In this document: one piece after another, positions 22,610-31,647 of the stretch
How positions within the stretch are numbered: the stretch's first letter is position 1
Layout of the letters: each line of letters opens with the position of its first letter
NCBI RefSeq assembly: GCF_005938675.2
Contig: NZ_VCCH02000014.1
Span: 1 to 64,000 of the forward strand
Source: Mycobacterium sp. KBS0706
GTDB lineage: Bacteria > Pseudomonadota > Alphaproteobacteria > DSM-16000 > Inquilinaceae
DNA length: 64,000 nt
Direction of reading: 5' to 3'
Translations under genes and position numbers: made by a program
The notes under the pieces: generated by a model
Databases searched by the model: none
The model's input: only the letters and a program-made list of their open reading frames with translations
What the model was told of the DNA's origin: nothing

Positions 22610-23947
22610 CTAGGTATGGGCGGCAGCGCGGCCGCCGATCAGGTCCTCGGTGTGGGACAGGCGCGGCGCCGTCTCCGGCAGCGCCCGGGCGCAGAATAGT
22701 GTGATCACGCAGCCCAGCACGATATAGGCGCACAGATACCACGGCGTGCCGTCGCCGATCTCCAGCAGCCATCCAGCCGCCAGAGTGCCGGCCGACCCGA
22801 TCAGGGCGCCGATCTGCTGCACGAAGGACACGCCGCTGGCCCGCACCTTGGTCGGGAACAGCTCGGAATAGAAGGCGGCCTGCGGCCCATACATGGCGCT
22901 GTGGCCCAGAGCGAGCGCCACGGCCAGGCCGATCCAGACCAGCCCGTCCATCCGGGCATAGACCAGGCCGAAGACCGGAAAGGTCGCGATCAGCACGCAG
23001 GCGGCGCCGAACAGATAGACCGGCTTGCGGCCGATCCGGTCCGACAGCGCGCCGAACAGCGGCAGGGTCACCAGCTCCAGCAGGATCGCGACCAGCATCG
23101 CCGTGGTCATGGTCGGCCGGTCGATGCCGCGGCTGTTGGCGTAGGCGGCGATCAGCACGGCGAAGGCGGTGAAGGCGATGCTCTCGGCCAGCTTGCTGCC
23201 GCAGCCCAGCACCAGCGACCGGCGATGGTTGCGCAGCACCTCGACCAGCGGGTGCGCATCCTCGGCCCGGCGCTTCCGCATCTCCAGGAACAGCGGCGAT
23301 TCGGTCAGCTGCAGGCGGATGTAGAGGCCGATGCCGACCAGCAGGATGCTAAGCAGGAAGGGGATGCGCCAGCCCCAGCTCAGGAACGCCTCCTCCGACA
23401 GGGTGCTGGTCAGGATCGCGAAGATGCCGAGCGGCAGCACGAAGCCGGCCGGGGCGCCGATCTGCACCCAGGAGCCGAAGAAGCCGCGGCGCGGCGCCGG
23501 CGCGTGCTCGCACATGATCAGGATGGCGTTGCCCTGCTCGCCGCCGATGCCGAAGCCGTGCAGCAGGCGGATGAACAGCAGCGCCAGCGGCGCCCAGATG
23601 CCGATCTCGTTGTAGGTCGGCATCAGGCCGATGACGAAGGTGGCGATGCCGACGATCAGCAGGGTGATGACCAGCGCCTGCTTGCGGCCGTAGCGGTCGC
23701 CGATGGCGCCGAACAGGAGGCCGCCCAGCGGCCGGGCGAAGAAGCCGGCGGCATAGGTGCCGAGCGCCACCAGCGATCCGACCAGCGGGTCGTCGGTGGG
23801 GAAGAACAGCTTGTTGAACACCAGCGCCGAGGCGGTGGCGTAGATGAAGAAATCGTACCACTCGACCGTGGTGCCGATGCAGGACGCGATCGCGATCCGC
23901 CGCATCATCGCCGGCGATGTCGCCCCTGTGCTCTTCTGCTCTTCCAT
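22610..23947 (-). CDS. MFS transporter, metabolite:H+ symporter (MHS/ProP-ShiA type)
   Basis: A 445-residue twelve-helix MHS-family permease: CIGTTVEWYDFFIYATASAL at the N-terminus, FFARPLGGLLFGAIGDRYGR, and the GIGGEQGNA loop in helix 4 are family marks. MHS transporters import organic acids such as shikimate, ketoglutarate or proline/betaine. It lies between manD and the idonate dehydrogenase-like gene with gaps of 49 and 9 bases, so it probably brings in the cluster's substrate. Confidence 0.88.
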   Translation of the reverse strand: MEEQKSTGATSPAMMRRIAIASCIGTTVEWYDFFIYATASALVFNKLFFPTDDPLVGSLVALGTYAAGFFARPLGGLLFGAIGDRYGRKQALVITLLIVGIATFVIGLMPTYNEIGIWAPLALLFIRLLHGFGIGGEQGNAILIMCEHAPAPRRGFFGSWVQIGAPAGFVLPLGIFAILTSTLSEEAFLSWGWRIPFLLSILLVGIGLYIRLQLTESPLFLEMRKRRAEDAHPLVEVLRNHRRSLVLGCGSKLAESIAFTAFAVLIAAYANSRGIDRPTMTTAMLVAILLELVTLPLFGALSDRIGRKPVYLFGAACVLIATFPVFGLVYARMDGLVWIGLAVALALGHSAMYGPQAAFYSELFPTKVRASGVSFVQQIGALIGSAGTLAAGWLLEIGDGTPWYLCAYIVLGCVITLFCARALPETAPRLSHTEDLIGGRAAAHT

Positions 23948-23996
23948 CCTCTCCCTCCCGTGCGGGCCGTCCGCGGCCTCTTCGATGGTGATGGGG

Positions 23997-25205
23997 CTAC
24001 CAGTTGGTCAGGGTGCCGTCCTCGAGCCGCGCCACCGGCAGGTAGGCCGGCTCGTAGGGGAAGCGCGCGGCCAGTTTCTCGTCGATATCGACGCCATGGC
24101 CGGGCGCTTCGCCGGGATGCATGTACCCGTCCTGGAACGACCAGGCGTGCGGGAAGACCTCCAGCGCCGGCTCGGGGTAGCCCATGTATTCCTGGACGCC
24201 GAAATTCGGCACCCACAGGTCGAAATGCAGGGCGGCGCCCATGCACGCCGGCGACAGGTCGGACGGGCCGTGGCAGCCGGTGCGGACATGGTGCAGGGCG
24301 GCGAAATCGGCGATCCGGCGCAGATGGGTGATGCCGCCGGCATGGGTCAGCGTCGCGCGGATGTAGTCGATCAGCTGCTCCTCGATCAGCAGCTTGCAGT
24401 CCCAGATGCTGTTGAACACCTCGCCGACCGCGATCGGGGTGGTGGTGTGCTGCCGGATCAGCCGGTAGGCCTCCTGGTTCTCGGCCGCGACCGGATCCTC
24501 CATCCAGAACAGGGCATAGGGCTCGACCGCCTTGCCCAGCCGCGCCGCCTCGATTGGGGTCAGCCGGTGGTGCACGTCGTGCAGCAGATGGCCGTCGAAG
24601 CCGTACTTCGCGCGCACCGCCTCGAACAGCTTGGGCACGTAGTTGAGATATTTCTCGGTCGACCAGCCCTGCTCTTCGGGCCAGCCCTTGGTCGCCGGCT
24701 CATAGGAGTCGCCGCCCTTGCTGACGCCGTAGACCGAGGCCATGCCCGGCACGCCGCATTGCACGCGGATCGCCTTGTAGCCCTTCTCCTGGTACGCGGC
24801 GTAGCGTTCCAGCGTCTCCGGGATATCGCGGCCGGTGGCGTGGCTGTAGACCATCACGCCGTCGCGCGAGGCGCCGCCCAGCAGCTGGTACAGCGGCAGC
24901 CCGGCGACCTTGGCTTTGATGTCCCACAGCGCCATGTCGACGGCGGCGATCGCGCTCATCGTCACCGGGCCGCGGCGCCAATAGGCGCCCTTGTACAGGT
25001 ACTGCCAGATGTCCTCGATGCGATGCGGGTCGCGCCCGACCAGCAGCGGGCAGACATGGTCGCGGAGATAGCTGGCCACTGCCAGCTCGCGCCCGTTCAG
25101 CGTGGCGTCGCCGATGCCGTGCACGCCCTCGTCGGTGACCAGCTTCAGCGTGACGAAGTTGCGCCCGGGGCAGGTGACGATGACATCGGCGCGGACGATC
25201 TTCAT
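23997..25205 (-). CDS. manD: Mannonate dehydratase, ManD/RspA-type enolase superfamily
   Basis: A 402-residue enolase-superfamily enzyme that dehydrates D-mannonate (or D-gluconate in some members) to 2-keto-3-deoxygluconate. Magnesium ligands and acid/base residues are visible in [20 protein letters not shown] and IAVGEVFNS; the C-terminus has [19 protein letters not shown]. The N-terminal capping domain is intact ([16 protein letters not shown]). Family substrate specificity varies, so mannonate is inferred. It is the first gene of the leftward operon and faces gntR over a 177-base gap with a palindromic operator. Confidence 0.9.
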   Translation of the reverse strand: MKIVRADVIVTCPGRNFVTLKLVTDEGVHGIGDATLNGRELAVASYLRDHVCPLLVGRDPHRIEDIWQYLYKGAYWRRGPVTMSAIAAVDMALWDIKAKVAGLPLYQLLGGASRDGVMVYSHATGRDIPETLERYAAYQEKGYKAIRVQCGVPGMASVYGVSKGGDSYEPATKGWPEEQGWSTEKYLNYVPKLFEAVRAKYGFDGHLLHDVHHRLTPIEAARLGKAVEPYALFWMEDPVAAENQEAYRLIRQHTTTPIAVGEVFNSIWDCKLLIEEQLIDYIRATLTHAGGITHLRRIADFAALHHVRTGCHGPSDLSPACMGAALHFDLWVPNFGVQEYMGYPEPALEVFPHAWSFQDGYMHPGEAPGHGVDIDEKLAARFPYEPAYLPVARLEDGTLTNW

Positions 25206-25285
25206 GGCGCGTTCTCTCCCGGCTCGCTTGTCCATCGCCGCATTCGCGCGGCGGGAAGCGATGCGATCCATAGCGCATCTTAAAT

Positions 25286-25303
25286 CACCATACAAGTATG
25301 GCG
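25286..25303. promoter_or_regulatory. Palindromic operator between manD and gntR
   Basis: CCATAC-AA-GTATGG (25288-25301) is a perfect 6-bp dyad, extendable by one further pair at 25286/25303 after a mismatch. It lies 82 bases from each start, in an AT-rich patch. This is the expected form of a GntR/FCD-type operator controlling both directions. Confidence 0.6.
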
Positions 25304-25382
25304 AGTATCGATTGCTGTGCGCTAGCAGGCCGGGCGATCCCCTGTATGCTGGGGGTCGGAGCGGGCCGGAACGGGAGGAGAC

Positions 25383-26108
25383 ATGGCCGGGCGACGAAGG
25401 GCCGACCAGCCGAGGACATTGCCGGGGAACATTCCGCTGGGCGGCGAGGGGCCGATCGGCCGGCAGGTCTATGAGGGGCTCCGCCAGGCGATCATCACGG
25501 GACTGCTGCCGCCCGGCACGGCGCTGTCGGAGAAGGACGGGTCGGAGATGTTCGGCGTGTCGCGCCAGCCGGTGCGCGAGGCCTTCATCAAGCTGGTTGA
25601 GGCCGGGCTGCTGCAGGTGCTGCCGCAGCGCGGCACCCGGGTGCGCAAGATCTCGCGCCGCCAGGTCGAGCAGGGCCGCTTCATCCGCGAGGCGGTGGAG
25701 GCCGCGGTGGTGCGCCTGGCGGCCGAGAGCATCGACGCGGCCGGGCTGCTGCGGCTGGACCGCAGCCTGGAGGCGCAGCACGACGCGGCCCGCCGCCAGG
25801 ACCATGCCGGCTTCCTGGCGCTGGACGAGGGCTTCCACCGCCTGATCATCGAGGCGATCGACTGCCTGCCGGCCTGGAGCACGATCGAGAACATGAAGGC
25901 GCAGATGGATCGGGTGCGCTATCTCAGCCTGCCCGATGTCTCGCCGCTGGAGATGCTGATCGCGCAGCATGAGGAGATCGTCGCCGGCCTTCGGGCGCAC
26001 GACCCCGACGCCGCCGAGGCGGCGATGCGGCGGCACCTGCGCGAGATCCTGTCGTCGCTCGGGCCGATCGCCGAGCGGCGGCCGGAGTTGTTCGAGCTCG
26101 ACGCCTGA
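25383..26108 (+). CDS. GntR family regulator, FCD (FadR-like) type
   Basis: A 241-residue repressor-type regulator. The winged helix near residues 24-85 reads [20 protein letters not shown] and [19 protein letters not shown]; the helical FCD effector domain follows, with the metal-binding pattern of D and H residues in [11 protein letters not shown] and [12 protein letters not shown] regulators usually bind sugar acids. It is divergent from the manD operon, and the palindrome at 25286-25303 is its likely site. It probably represses the sugar-acid operon until the acid appears. Confidence 0.92.
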   Translation: MAGRRRADQPRTLPGNIPLGGEGPIGRQVYEGLRQAIITGLLPPGTALSEKDGSEMFGVSRQPVREAFIKLVEAGLLQVLPQRGTRVRKISRRQVEQGRFIREAVEAAVVRLAAESIDAAGLLRLDRSLEAQHDAARRQDHAGFLALDEGFHRLIIEAIDCLPAWSTIENMKAQMDRVRYLSLPDVSPLEMLIAQHEEIVAGLRAHDPDAAEAAMRRHLREILSSLGPIAERRPELFELDA

Positions 26109-26120
26109 AGGAGGCTGCTC

Positions 26121-26438
26121 ATGATCGTCCGAGTCTGGCGCGGCACCGCCGCTCTGTCGAACCCGTCGGCCTATCCCGAGCATTTCCGCGGCGCGGTGCT
26201 GCCGGCGCTGCACGGCATCGCCGGGTTCCGGGGCGCCTCGCTACTGCGCCAGGATCGGCCGGGCGAGATCGAGTTCATGGTGCTGACCCGCTGGGAGTCG
26301 ATGGAGGCGATCCGCGCCTTCGCCGGCGCCGATCCGGAGCAGGCGGTGGTCGAGCCGGCCGCCGTTGCGGCGCTGATCCGGTTCGATGGCAGGGTCCATC
26401 ACTACACGGTTGTCGAGGAGGGGGCGGGTCCCGGATGA
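26121..26438 (+). CDS. ABM-domain (antibiotic biosynthesis monooxygenase-like) protein
   Basis: A 105-residue ferredoxin-like alpha/beta barrel protein. [39 protein letters not shown] is the typical ABM layout, split here into the conserved [20 protein letters not shown] core and flanking helices. ABM proteins are small dimers acting as cofactor-free oxygenases or as ligand-binding stress proteins; the name does not imply antibiotic production. It begins 12 bases after gntR and so is probably transcribed with it. Confidence 0.8.
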   Translation: MIVRVWRGTAALSNPSAYPEHFRGAVLPALHGIAGFRGASLLRQDRPGEIEFMVLTRWESMEAIRAFAGADPEQAVVEPAAVAALIRFDGRVHHYTVVEEGAGPG

Positions 26439-26469
26439 TCGCGGCCTTCCGAAGACACAGGAGTTGCCG

Positions 26470-27255
26470 GTGAGCGATCAACAGACCCTCGCCCTGATGC
26501 GGATCGTGGCCGAGGCGCTGGCCCGGGCCGGCGGCCGGCTGGCCCTGGCCCATCTGGCCGAGCACCGGGACCTCGCGATCGAGGCCAAGGGGCCGCAGGA
26601 TTTCGTCACCGCGGTCGACAAGGCGGTCGAGACCCTGATCCGCGGCCAGCTGCGCGACACCTTCCCCGACCACGCCGTGCTGGGCGAGGAGTTCGGGCTG
26701 GACCGGGAGGGCGCCCGCATCGTCTGGGGGCTGGACCCGATCGACGGCACCGCGAACTTCCTGCGCGACCGGCCGGTCTGGTGCGTCTCGATCGGCGCCA
26801 CCATCGACGGCAAGCCGGCGCTCGGCGTGATCTACGAACCGGTGCGGGACGAGCTGTACAGCGCCGTGGCGGGGCAGGGCGCCACCCGCAACGGCGCGCC
26901 GATCCAGGTCAACGCCAAGGCGCGGCCGGAGATGGCGGTGATCGGCGTCGGCTACTCGCCCGGCCGCAAGGTGGCGGAGCATGTCCAGCAGATCGGCCAC
27001 ATCCTGACCCATGGCGCGGAGTACCGGCGCCTTGGCTCATCGGCGATGTCGCTGGCCTATGTCGCCGACGGCCGCTTCGACGGCTACGCCGCCGCCCACA
27101 CCAATGCCTGGGACGTCATGGCCGGGCTGGTGCTGGTGCAGGAGGCGGGCGGCGTCACCGACGACTTCATCGCCAGCGGGGCGCAGAGCGGCCCGGTCAC
27201 CGCCGCGGCGCCGGGCGTCGCGGACCTGGCGCGCCAGCTCCGGGCGCTGGTCTGA
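26470..27255 (+). CDS. Inositol monophosphatase family protein
   Basis: A 261-residue Mg-dependent sugar phosphatase. It has the two family signatures: WGLDPIDGTANFLRDRP with metal-binding aspartates, and NAWDVMAGLVLVQEAGG near the C-terminus, plus GEEFGLDREG upstream. Substrates could be inositol phosphate, histidinol phosphate or fructose bisphosphate. The GTG at 26470 was chosen because AGGAG (26459-26463) precedes it; an upstream ATG would overlap the ABM gene. Its last 59 bases overlap the opposite-strand HAD gene. A second family member, suhB, occurs at 54045. Confidence 0.88.
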   Translation: MSDQQTLALMRIVAEALARAGGRLALAHLAEHRDLAIEAKGPQDFVTAVDKAVETLIRGQLRDTFPDHAVLGEEFGLDREGARIVWGLDPIDGTANFLRDRPVWCVSIGATIDGKPALGVIYEPVRDELYSAVAGQGATRNGAPIQVNAKARPEMAVIGVGYSPGRKVAEHVQQIGHILTHGAEYRRLGSSAMSLAYVADGRFDGYAAAHTNAWDVMAGLVLVQEAGGVTDDFIASGAQSGPVTAAAPGVADLARQLRALV

Positions 27256-27946
27256 GCACGTCGCCCAGGCTGTAGGTCGGCGGCGGCGTCCCCGCCGCCA
27301 GCCAGGCCGCGATCTCCGCCATCGTCGCGAAGCTGCGGCCGGCGCCGGCGGCCCTCAGCCGCTGCGCCAGCTCGGGGTCGGCATGGCCGCCGCCGGTGAA
27401 GCCGACGACCTTCATCCCGGCGCGGCGGGCGGCGGTGACGCCATGGATCGAATCCTCGATCACCAGGCAGTCCGCCGGGTCGGCGCCCATCTGCGAGGCG
27501 GCGTACAGGAAGACGTCCGGCGCCGGCTTGCCGCGCTTCACCTGGCTGGCCGAGAACACATAAGGGTCGACCGACGGCAGCAGCCCGGCCGTCTCCAGGT
27601 TGCGGCGCAGGTTCGGCAGGCCGGTGGAGGAGGCGACGCAGGGCGGGTGGCCGAGGCCGGCCGCGGCCGCGATCGCCTCGGCGGCGCCGGCGATGGCGCG
27701 CAGCTCGGTGACGAAGCGCCGGGCGCTCTCCGCCTTGATCTCCTCGATGATGCTGTCCTCGACGGTGAAGCCGAGCTCCGCCGCCAGCGTGCTCCAGGCC
27801 ACGTGGTGCGGCGTGCCGCAGAACCGCCGCGCGATCTCGCTCGGCGCCACGGTGTGGCCGAGCCGGGCCAGCGCCTCGGAATCGATGGCGCAGAAGATCA
27901 CTTCCGAATCGATCAGCACACCGTCGCAGTCGAAGATCACCAGCAT
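27197..27946 (-). CDS. HAD family sugar-phosphate phosphatase
   Basis: A 249-residue haloacid dehalogenase-type hydrolase of the beta-phosphoglucomutase/YfbT subgroup. Motif I is FDCDGVLIDSE, motif II VASSTG, motif III lysine in VKRGKPAPDVF and motif IV VIEDSIHGVTAA. A helical cap is present. The C-terminus runs 59 bases into the converging phosphatase gene and is rich in P, G and A, so the true stop is clear but the tail is not conserved. The substrate is unknown. Confidence 0.88.
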   Translation of the reverse strand: MLVIFDCDGVLIDSEVIFCAIDSEALARLGHTVAPSEIARRFCGTPHHVAWSTLAAELGFTVEDSIIEEIKAESARRFVTELRAIAGAAEAIAAAAGLGHPPCVASSTGLPNLRRNLETAGLLPSVDPYVFSASQVKRGKPAPDVFLYAASQMGADPADCLVIEDSIHGVTAARRAGMKVVGFTGGGHADPELAQRLRAAGAGRSFATMAEIAAWLAAGTPPPTYSLGDVLRPAPGAGAPGPRRPAPRR

Positions 27947-28038
27947 GGCAGGCCCGGGCAGGAAAGCAGGGAATGGCGGGCGACAACATCATGCCGCTGC
28001 GCTATGTGCAAGGCGCACAAGCGGCCACAGGGATAGGC

Positions 28039-28608
28039 ATGGTGCCCAGGCGCATCCACATCACCGGCGCGGCCGGCTCCGGCACCACGACGCTGGGCCG
28101 GGCGCTGGCGGCTGCGACCGGCGCGCTGCACCTGGACACCGACGATGTCTACTGGCTGCCGACCGATCCGCCCTTCCAGGAAAAGCGGCCGATTCCCGAC
28201 CGGCTGGCGCTGCTGGAGCAGGCGTTCGGCCGGACCGACCGCTGGGCGCTGGCCGGCTCGCTGATCGGCTGGGGCGACCCGCTGATCCCGCGATTCGACC
28301 TGGTGGTCTTCCTGTACGTGCCGCCGGCGCTGCGGCTGCAGCGGCTGCGGGCCCGCGAGATCGAGCGCTACGGTGCCGAGACGCTGGGTCCCGGCGGCGC
28401 GATGCATGCGGCGCACCACGCCTTCCTCGACTGGGCCGAGGCCTACGACACCGGCACCCGGGTCAGCCGCAATCGCCAGGCGCATGAAGCCTGGCTGTCC
28501 CGGCTGCCCTGCCCGGTGCTGTGCATCGAGGGCGACACCACGGTCGAGGACCGGGTGCGGCGGGTGCAGTCCGTCCGCCTCGGCGAGGGCCGGGCGTGGC
28601 GCGGCTGA
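28039..28608 (+). CDS. Adenylate kinase-like P-loop protein
   Basis: A 189-residue P-loop NTPase with Walker A GAAGSGTTTLG near residue 8, followed by LDTDDVYWLPTDPPFQEKR and the LID-like RLQRLRAREIERYG segment. It resembles the small kinases annotated as AAA family or adenylate kinase-like proteins with unknown small-molecule substrates. The start at 28039 places the P-loop at the expected position; 27973 and 27991 are also in frame. It leads a rightward series with an SDR and a HIT protein. Confidence 0.78.
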   Translation: MVPRRIHITGAAGSGTTTLGRALAAATGALHLDTDDVYWLPTDPPFQEKRPIPDRLALLEQAFGRTDRWALAGSLIGWGDPLIPRFDLVVFLYVPPALRLQRLRAREIERYGAETLGPGGAMHAAHHAFLDWAEAYDTGTRVSRNRQAHEAWLSRLPCPVLCIEGDTTVEDRVRRVQSVRLGEGRAWRG

Positions 28609-28648
28609 GCGCCTGGGATAGACTGTGCGAGACCAGAGAAGGGGACGT

Positions 28649-29437
28649 ATGACCATGACCGAAGCTGATGCCTTGCCTCGCCTCGATGGAGAGGTGGCCC
28701 TGGTCACCGGGGCCAGCCGCGGCATCGGCGCCGCGGCGGCGCGGGCGCTGGCGCTCCGCGGCGCGGCGGTGGCGCTGACCGCGCGCTCGGCCGGCGAGAT
28801 CGACGGCCTCGCCCGCGAGCTGCGCGATGCCGGCGGCCGGGCCGTGGCCATTGCCGGCGACATCGGCGACGTCGCCTGGGCCGGAGACCTGCTGCGCCAG
28901 GCAACCGAGGCGCTAGGCACGCCGACCATCCTGGTCAACAACGCCGGCATGGTCGGGCCGATCGGCCGGCTGCTCGACTGCGACCCCGCCGACTGGGCCC
29001 GCAACGTCACGGTCAACCTGCTGGGCGCCTATGCCATGCTGCGTGCGGCGCTACCCGGCATGATCGCGTCCGGCGGCGGCACGGTGGTCAATGTCAGCTC
29101 CGGCGCCGCCGAGAACGCCTATGAGGGCTGGAGCGCATACTGCGCCGGCAAGGCCGGGCTGGCGATGCTGACCCGGTCGCTGCATCTCGAATACGGCGGC
29201 CAGGGCATCCGCGCCTTCGGCTTCCGCCCGGGTACGGTCGACACGGGGATGCAGGGCGAGATCCGCGCCTCCGGCATCAATCCGGTCAGCAAGATGCCAC
29301 GTGAGGCGCACGCCCCGCCGGAGCATCCGGCCCGGGTCATTGCCTGGCTCTGTGGCCCCGAGGCGCAGGACCTGGTCGGGCAGGAGCTGAGCATCCGCGA
29401 TCCGGAGCTGCGCCACCGCACGGGGTTGCCGTCATGA
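28649..29437 (+). CDS. Short-chain dehydrogenase/reductase
   Basis: A 262-residue SDR. The NAD(P) motif [16 protein letters not shown] is at about residue 20, [10 protein letters not shown] follows, and the catalytic Ser-Tyr-Lys are in [24 protein letters not shown] (Ser in NVSSG, YCAGK). The substrate is unknown. AGAAGGGGA precedes the ATG at 28649. Its stop overlaps the start of the HIT gene by ATGA (29434-29437), so the two are translationally coupled. Confidence 0.92.
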   Translation: MTMTEADALPRLDGEVALVTGASRGIGAAAARALALRGAAVALTARSAGEIDGLARELRDAGGRAVAIAGDIGDVAWAGDLLRQATEALGTPTILVNNAGMVGPIGRLLDCDPADWARNVTVNLLGAYAMLRAALPGMIASGGGTVVNVSSGAAENAYEGWSAYCAGKAGLAMLTRSLHLEYGGQGIRAFGFRPGTVDTGMQGEIRASGINPVSKMPREAHAPPEHPARVIAWLCGPEAQDLVGQELSIRDPELRHRTGLPS

Positions 29438-29865
29438 GCGCCGCGAAGGATGCGGGCTTCGCCCTCGACCCGCGGATCGCGGCCTCGACCCTGGAGTGGC
29501 GCGACTGGTCGCTGTCCCAGGTGCGGCTGATGAACGACCGCCGCTTTCCCTGGCTGCTGCTGGTGCCGCGCCGGGCCAAGGCGGTGGAGTGGCACGCCTT
29601 GGCGCCGGAGGATCAGGTAGGGCTGCACCAGGAGACCATGCTGGCCGCCTGCGCCCTGGCCGCGGTGTTCCCGGCGCGGAAGATCAATATCGGCGCGCTC
29701 GGCAACGTCGTGCCGCAGCTTCACGTCCATGTCCTGGCGCGGCAGCCGGGCGATGCCGCCTGGCCGGGACCGGTCTGGGGCGCCGGCACGGCCGAGGCCT
29801 ACGGCCCGGGCGAGGCCGAGGCGCTGCTGGCCCGGCTGGCCACGGTGCTGGAGGAGTCGACCTGA
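29434..29865 (+). CDS. HIT family nucleotide hydrolase
   Basis: A 143-residue histidine-triad protein. The C-terminal motif [13 protein letters not shown] carries the conserved histidines, and [15 protein letters not shown] is the usual N-terminal strand block. This branch, found widely in alpha- and gammaproteobacteria, is annotated as diadenosine tetraphosphate hydrolase-like. It is coupled to the SDR through a 4-base overlap. Confidence 0.88.
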   Translation: MSAAKDAGFALDPRIAASTLEWRDWSLSQVRLMNDRRFPWLLLVPRRAKAVEWHALAPEDQVGLHQETMLAACALAAVFPARKINIGALGNVVPQLHVHVLARQPGDAAWPGPVWGAGTAEAYGPGEAEALLARLATVLEEST

Positions 29866-29878
29866 GTCCTGTGCGACC

Positions 29879-29907
29879 TTGCAATTCGCGATGGGGTCGC
29901 GTATACG
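29879..29907 (+). promoter_or_regulatory. Sigma70-like promoter of rpmE
   Basis: TTGCAA (29879-29884) and TATACG (29902-29907) are spaced exactly 17 bases apart, close to the housekeeping consensus, and end 29 bases before the rpmE ATG. This fits separate strong expression of the ribosomal protein from within the run of genes. Confidence 0.65.
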
Positions 29908-29936
29908 GCCCGCTCGTTTGTGCGGAGCCGGCGGCC

Positions 29937-30164
29937 ATGAAGACCGATATCCATCCTGAATACCATGAAATCAACGTCGTGATGACCGACGGGACCGAGT
30001 TCAAGACTCGCAGCACCTATGGCAAGGAGGGCGACACCCTCCGTCTCGACATCGACCCGAAGTCGCACCCGGCCTGGACCGGCGTGCAGAAGCTCGTGGA
30101 CCGCGGCGGCCAGGTCGCCAAGTTCAACAAGCGCTTCGAGGCGTTCGGCCTGAAGAAGTCCTGA
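29937..30164 (+). CDS. rpmE: 50S ribosomal protein L31 (zinc-free type)
   Basis: A 75-residue ribosomal protein with the L31 pattern [38 protein letters not shown] and [20 protein letters not shown]. There are no cysteines at all, so it is the C-minus type that does not bind zinc, as is normal in alphaproteobacteria. It has its own promoter and a good terminator. Confidence 0.96.
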   Translation: MKTDIHPEYHEINVVMTDGTEFKTRSTYGKEGDTLRLDIDPKSHPAWTGVQKLVDRGGQVAKFNKRFEAFGLKKS

Positions 30165-30206
30165 TCGCGCGGCGCCCTGCGGGGCGCCTGCCGATGCTGG
30201 TCTGCG

Positions 30207-30236
30207 AGCCGGCCCCCGCAAGGGAGGCCGGCTTTT
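30207..30236 (+). terminator. Factor-independent terminator after rpmE
   Basis: AGCCGGCC (30207-30214) pairs perfectly with GGCCGGCT (30226-30233). The stem extends through three C-G pairs past one bulged A and closes on a GCAA loop; a TTTT run begins within the last pair and ends at 30236. It starts 43 bases after the rpmE stop. Confidence 0.85.
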
Positions 30237-30313
30237 CGCATGGGTGATGCCGGATCGACACACCTCCGACATCATGGCGGGCGATCCTGACCGCAGCCAG
30301 CGAGTCATCGCCC

Positions 30314-30805
30314 ATGGATCCGTTCGAGCAGGCTCTGAACCGCCATCTCGCGCCCCGGCTGCGCGACGCCGGCTTCGCGCGCCGGGGCAGCACCTGGAGC
30401 CGGCGGCGGGGGCTCTTCATCCATCAGGTGAACCTGCAGCGCTCGCAGACCAACAGCCCGCTGGATTCGCGCTTTACCATCAACCTCGCCGCGACGCTGA
30501 ACGTCGCCAGCGCCGCCGCAGGGCGAATGGTGCTGGAGGACGACTGGGTGTCGCGGCTCGACCCGGCCCTGCGTCCGCTCCGCATCGGGCGGCTCCGCCC
30601 CGGCGGCCAGGACCATTGGTATCGCTACCGGCCAGGCGACCCGGCCAGCGTCTACACAGCCTTGCAGGCAGCGTCAGCCGATCTCGCAGCCTATGGCCTG
30701 CCACATCTGGACGCAGCGCCCGGACCGCGGCAGTTCGGACTCGCGCTCGTGATCGTCCCGGCCGAGCGACTGTGGCGGCGTGTGCGGCCGTCCCGGCCCC
30801 GCTGA
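30314..30805 (+). CDS. DUF4304-like protein
   Basis: A 163-residue protein resembling the DUF4304 family: LAPRLRDAGFARRGSTWSRR at the start, then LFIHQVNLQRSQTNSP and RFTINLAATLNV. The function is unknown. It lies alone between the rpmE terminator and a convergent methyltransferase whose stop is 22 bases away. Family assignment is by pattern and is moderate. Confidence 0.6.
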   Translation: MDPFEQALNRHLAPRLRDAGFARRGSTWSRRRGLFIHQVNLQRSQTNSPLDSRFTINLAATLNVASAAAGRMVLEDDWVSRLDPALRPLRIGRLRPGGQDHWYRYRPGDPASVYTALQAASADLAAYGLPHLDAAPGPRQFGLALVIVPAERLWRRVRPSRPR

Positions 30806-30827
30806 CGGGAGTGCGGATGCGCTGATC

Positions 30828-31619
30828 TCAGTCCAGCCGGCCCAGCGGAATGAAATCGCACGATGACGGCGTCCAGGGGGCGCCGGTCCAGTCGCCCAGC
30901 CAGGTGTCGACCGCCAGCCCGGCCTCGCCGATCAGCCGCTCGAGTTGCTCGCGCGGCGGGAAGGCGATGCGCGAGCGTGAGGACAGCACCCGGCCGTCGG
31001 CGACGATCCGGTAGAAGGTGCCGTAGGTGACGATGCCGGTGTCCGGCTCGTGTTCGACATCGTTCCAGGCCTCCGCCGTGCCGAAGCGGGGATGCTCGAT
31101 CCGCCGGGCCGACTCCGCCGGCGTCCATTCCCGCCATTCCTCCCGCGCCGGGTTGCGGCTGTCGAAGATGAACCGGCCGCCCGGCGCCAGATGCGCCGCG
31201 ATGGTGCGCAGCGCCGCCAGCCGGTCCTCCGGCGTCAGGAACACCTGGAAGGCATGACCGGTCAGCACGATCAGGTCGAAGCGCCGGCCCAGCCGGACGC
31301 TGCGGCCGTCGCCACGGACCCAGGTCACCCGGTCGCCGCCCGGGCGGGTGCGGGCGATCTCCAGCATGGCCTCCGCCGGGTCGACGCCGAACACGGTGCG
31401 CTCGCCCGCCAGCTCCGCCGCCAGCCAGCCGGTGCCGCAGCCGAGATCGAGCACGGAGGCGCAGCCCGCCGCCAGAAGCCGGCAATAATCCTGGTCCGAG
31501 GACCAGACGTTCTCGACATCATAGAAGCTGGCCAGATCGGGGTCGTCGTAGAGTCGATCCACCTTGGTCTCCGCTGCCGGCTGGGTGCCCGCCTCGATGT
31601 GCGAGTCGGCGTTTCGCAT
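30828..31619 (-). CDS. Class I SAM-dependent methyltransferase
   Basis: A 263-residue methyltransferase with the SAM site VLDLGCGTGWLAAEL, followed by VFGVDPAEAMLEIAR, FDLIVLTGHAFQVF and LAPGGRFIFDSRNP. The target is unknown. It starts 28 bases after the adenylate cyclase stop on the same strand, so it is probably the third gene of the FecR-cyclase operon. The start at 31619 gives the shortest complete protein; the longer open frame would cover the end of the cyclase gene. Confidence 0.87.
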   Translation of the reverse strand: MRNADSHIEAGTQPAAETKVDRLYDDPDLASFYDVENVWSSDQDYCRLLAAGCASVLDLGCGTGWLAAELAGERTVFGVDPAEAMLEIARTRPGGDRVTWVRGDGRSVRLGRRFDLIVLTGHAFQVFLTPEDRLAALRTIAAHLAPGGRFIFDSRNPAREEWREWTPAESARRIEHPRFGTAEAWNDVEHEPDTGIVTYGTFYRIVADGRVLSSRSRIAFPPREQLERLIGEAGLAVDTWLGDWTGAPWTPSSCDFIPLGRLD

Positions 31620-31647
31620 GGTATGGCACCGGCTGGTGACCGCCTTC

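Noticed and set aside
26121-26438. Evidence for antibiotic biosynthesis from the ABM domain
   Set aside because: The domain name is historical. There are no biosynthetic genes around it.
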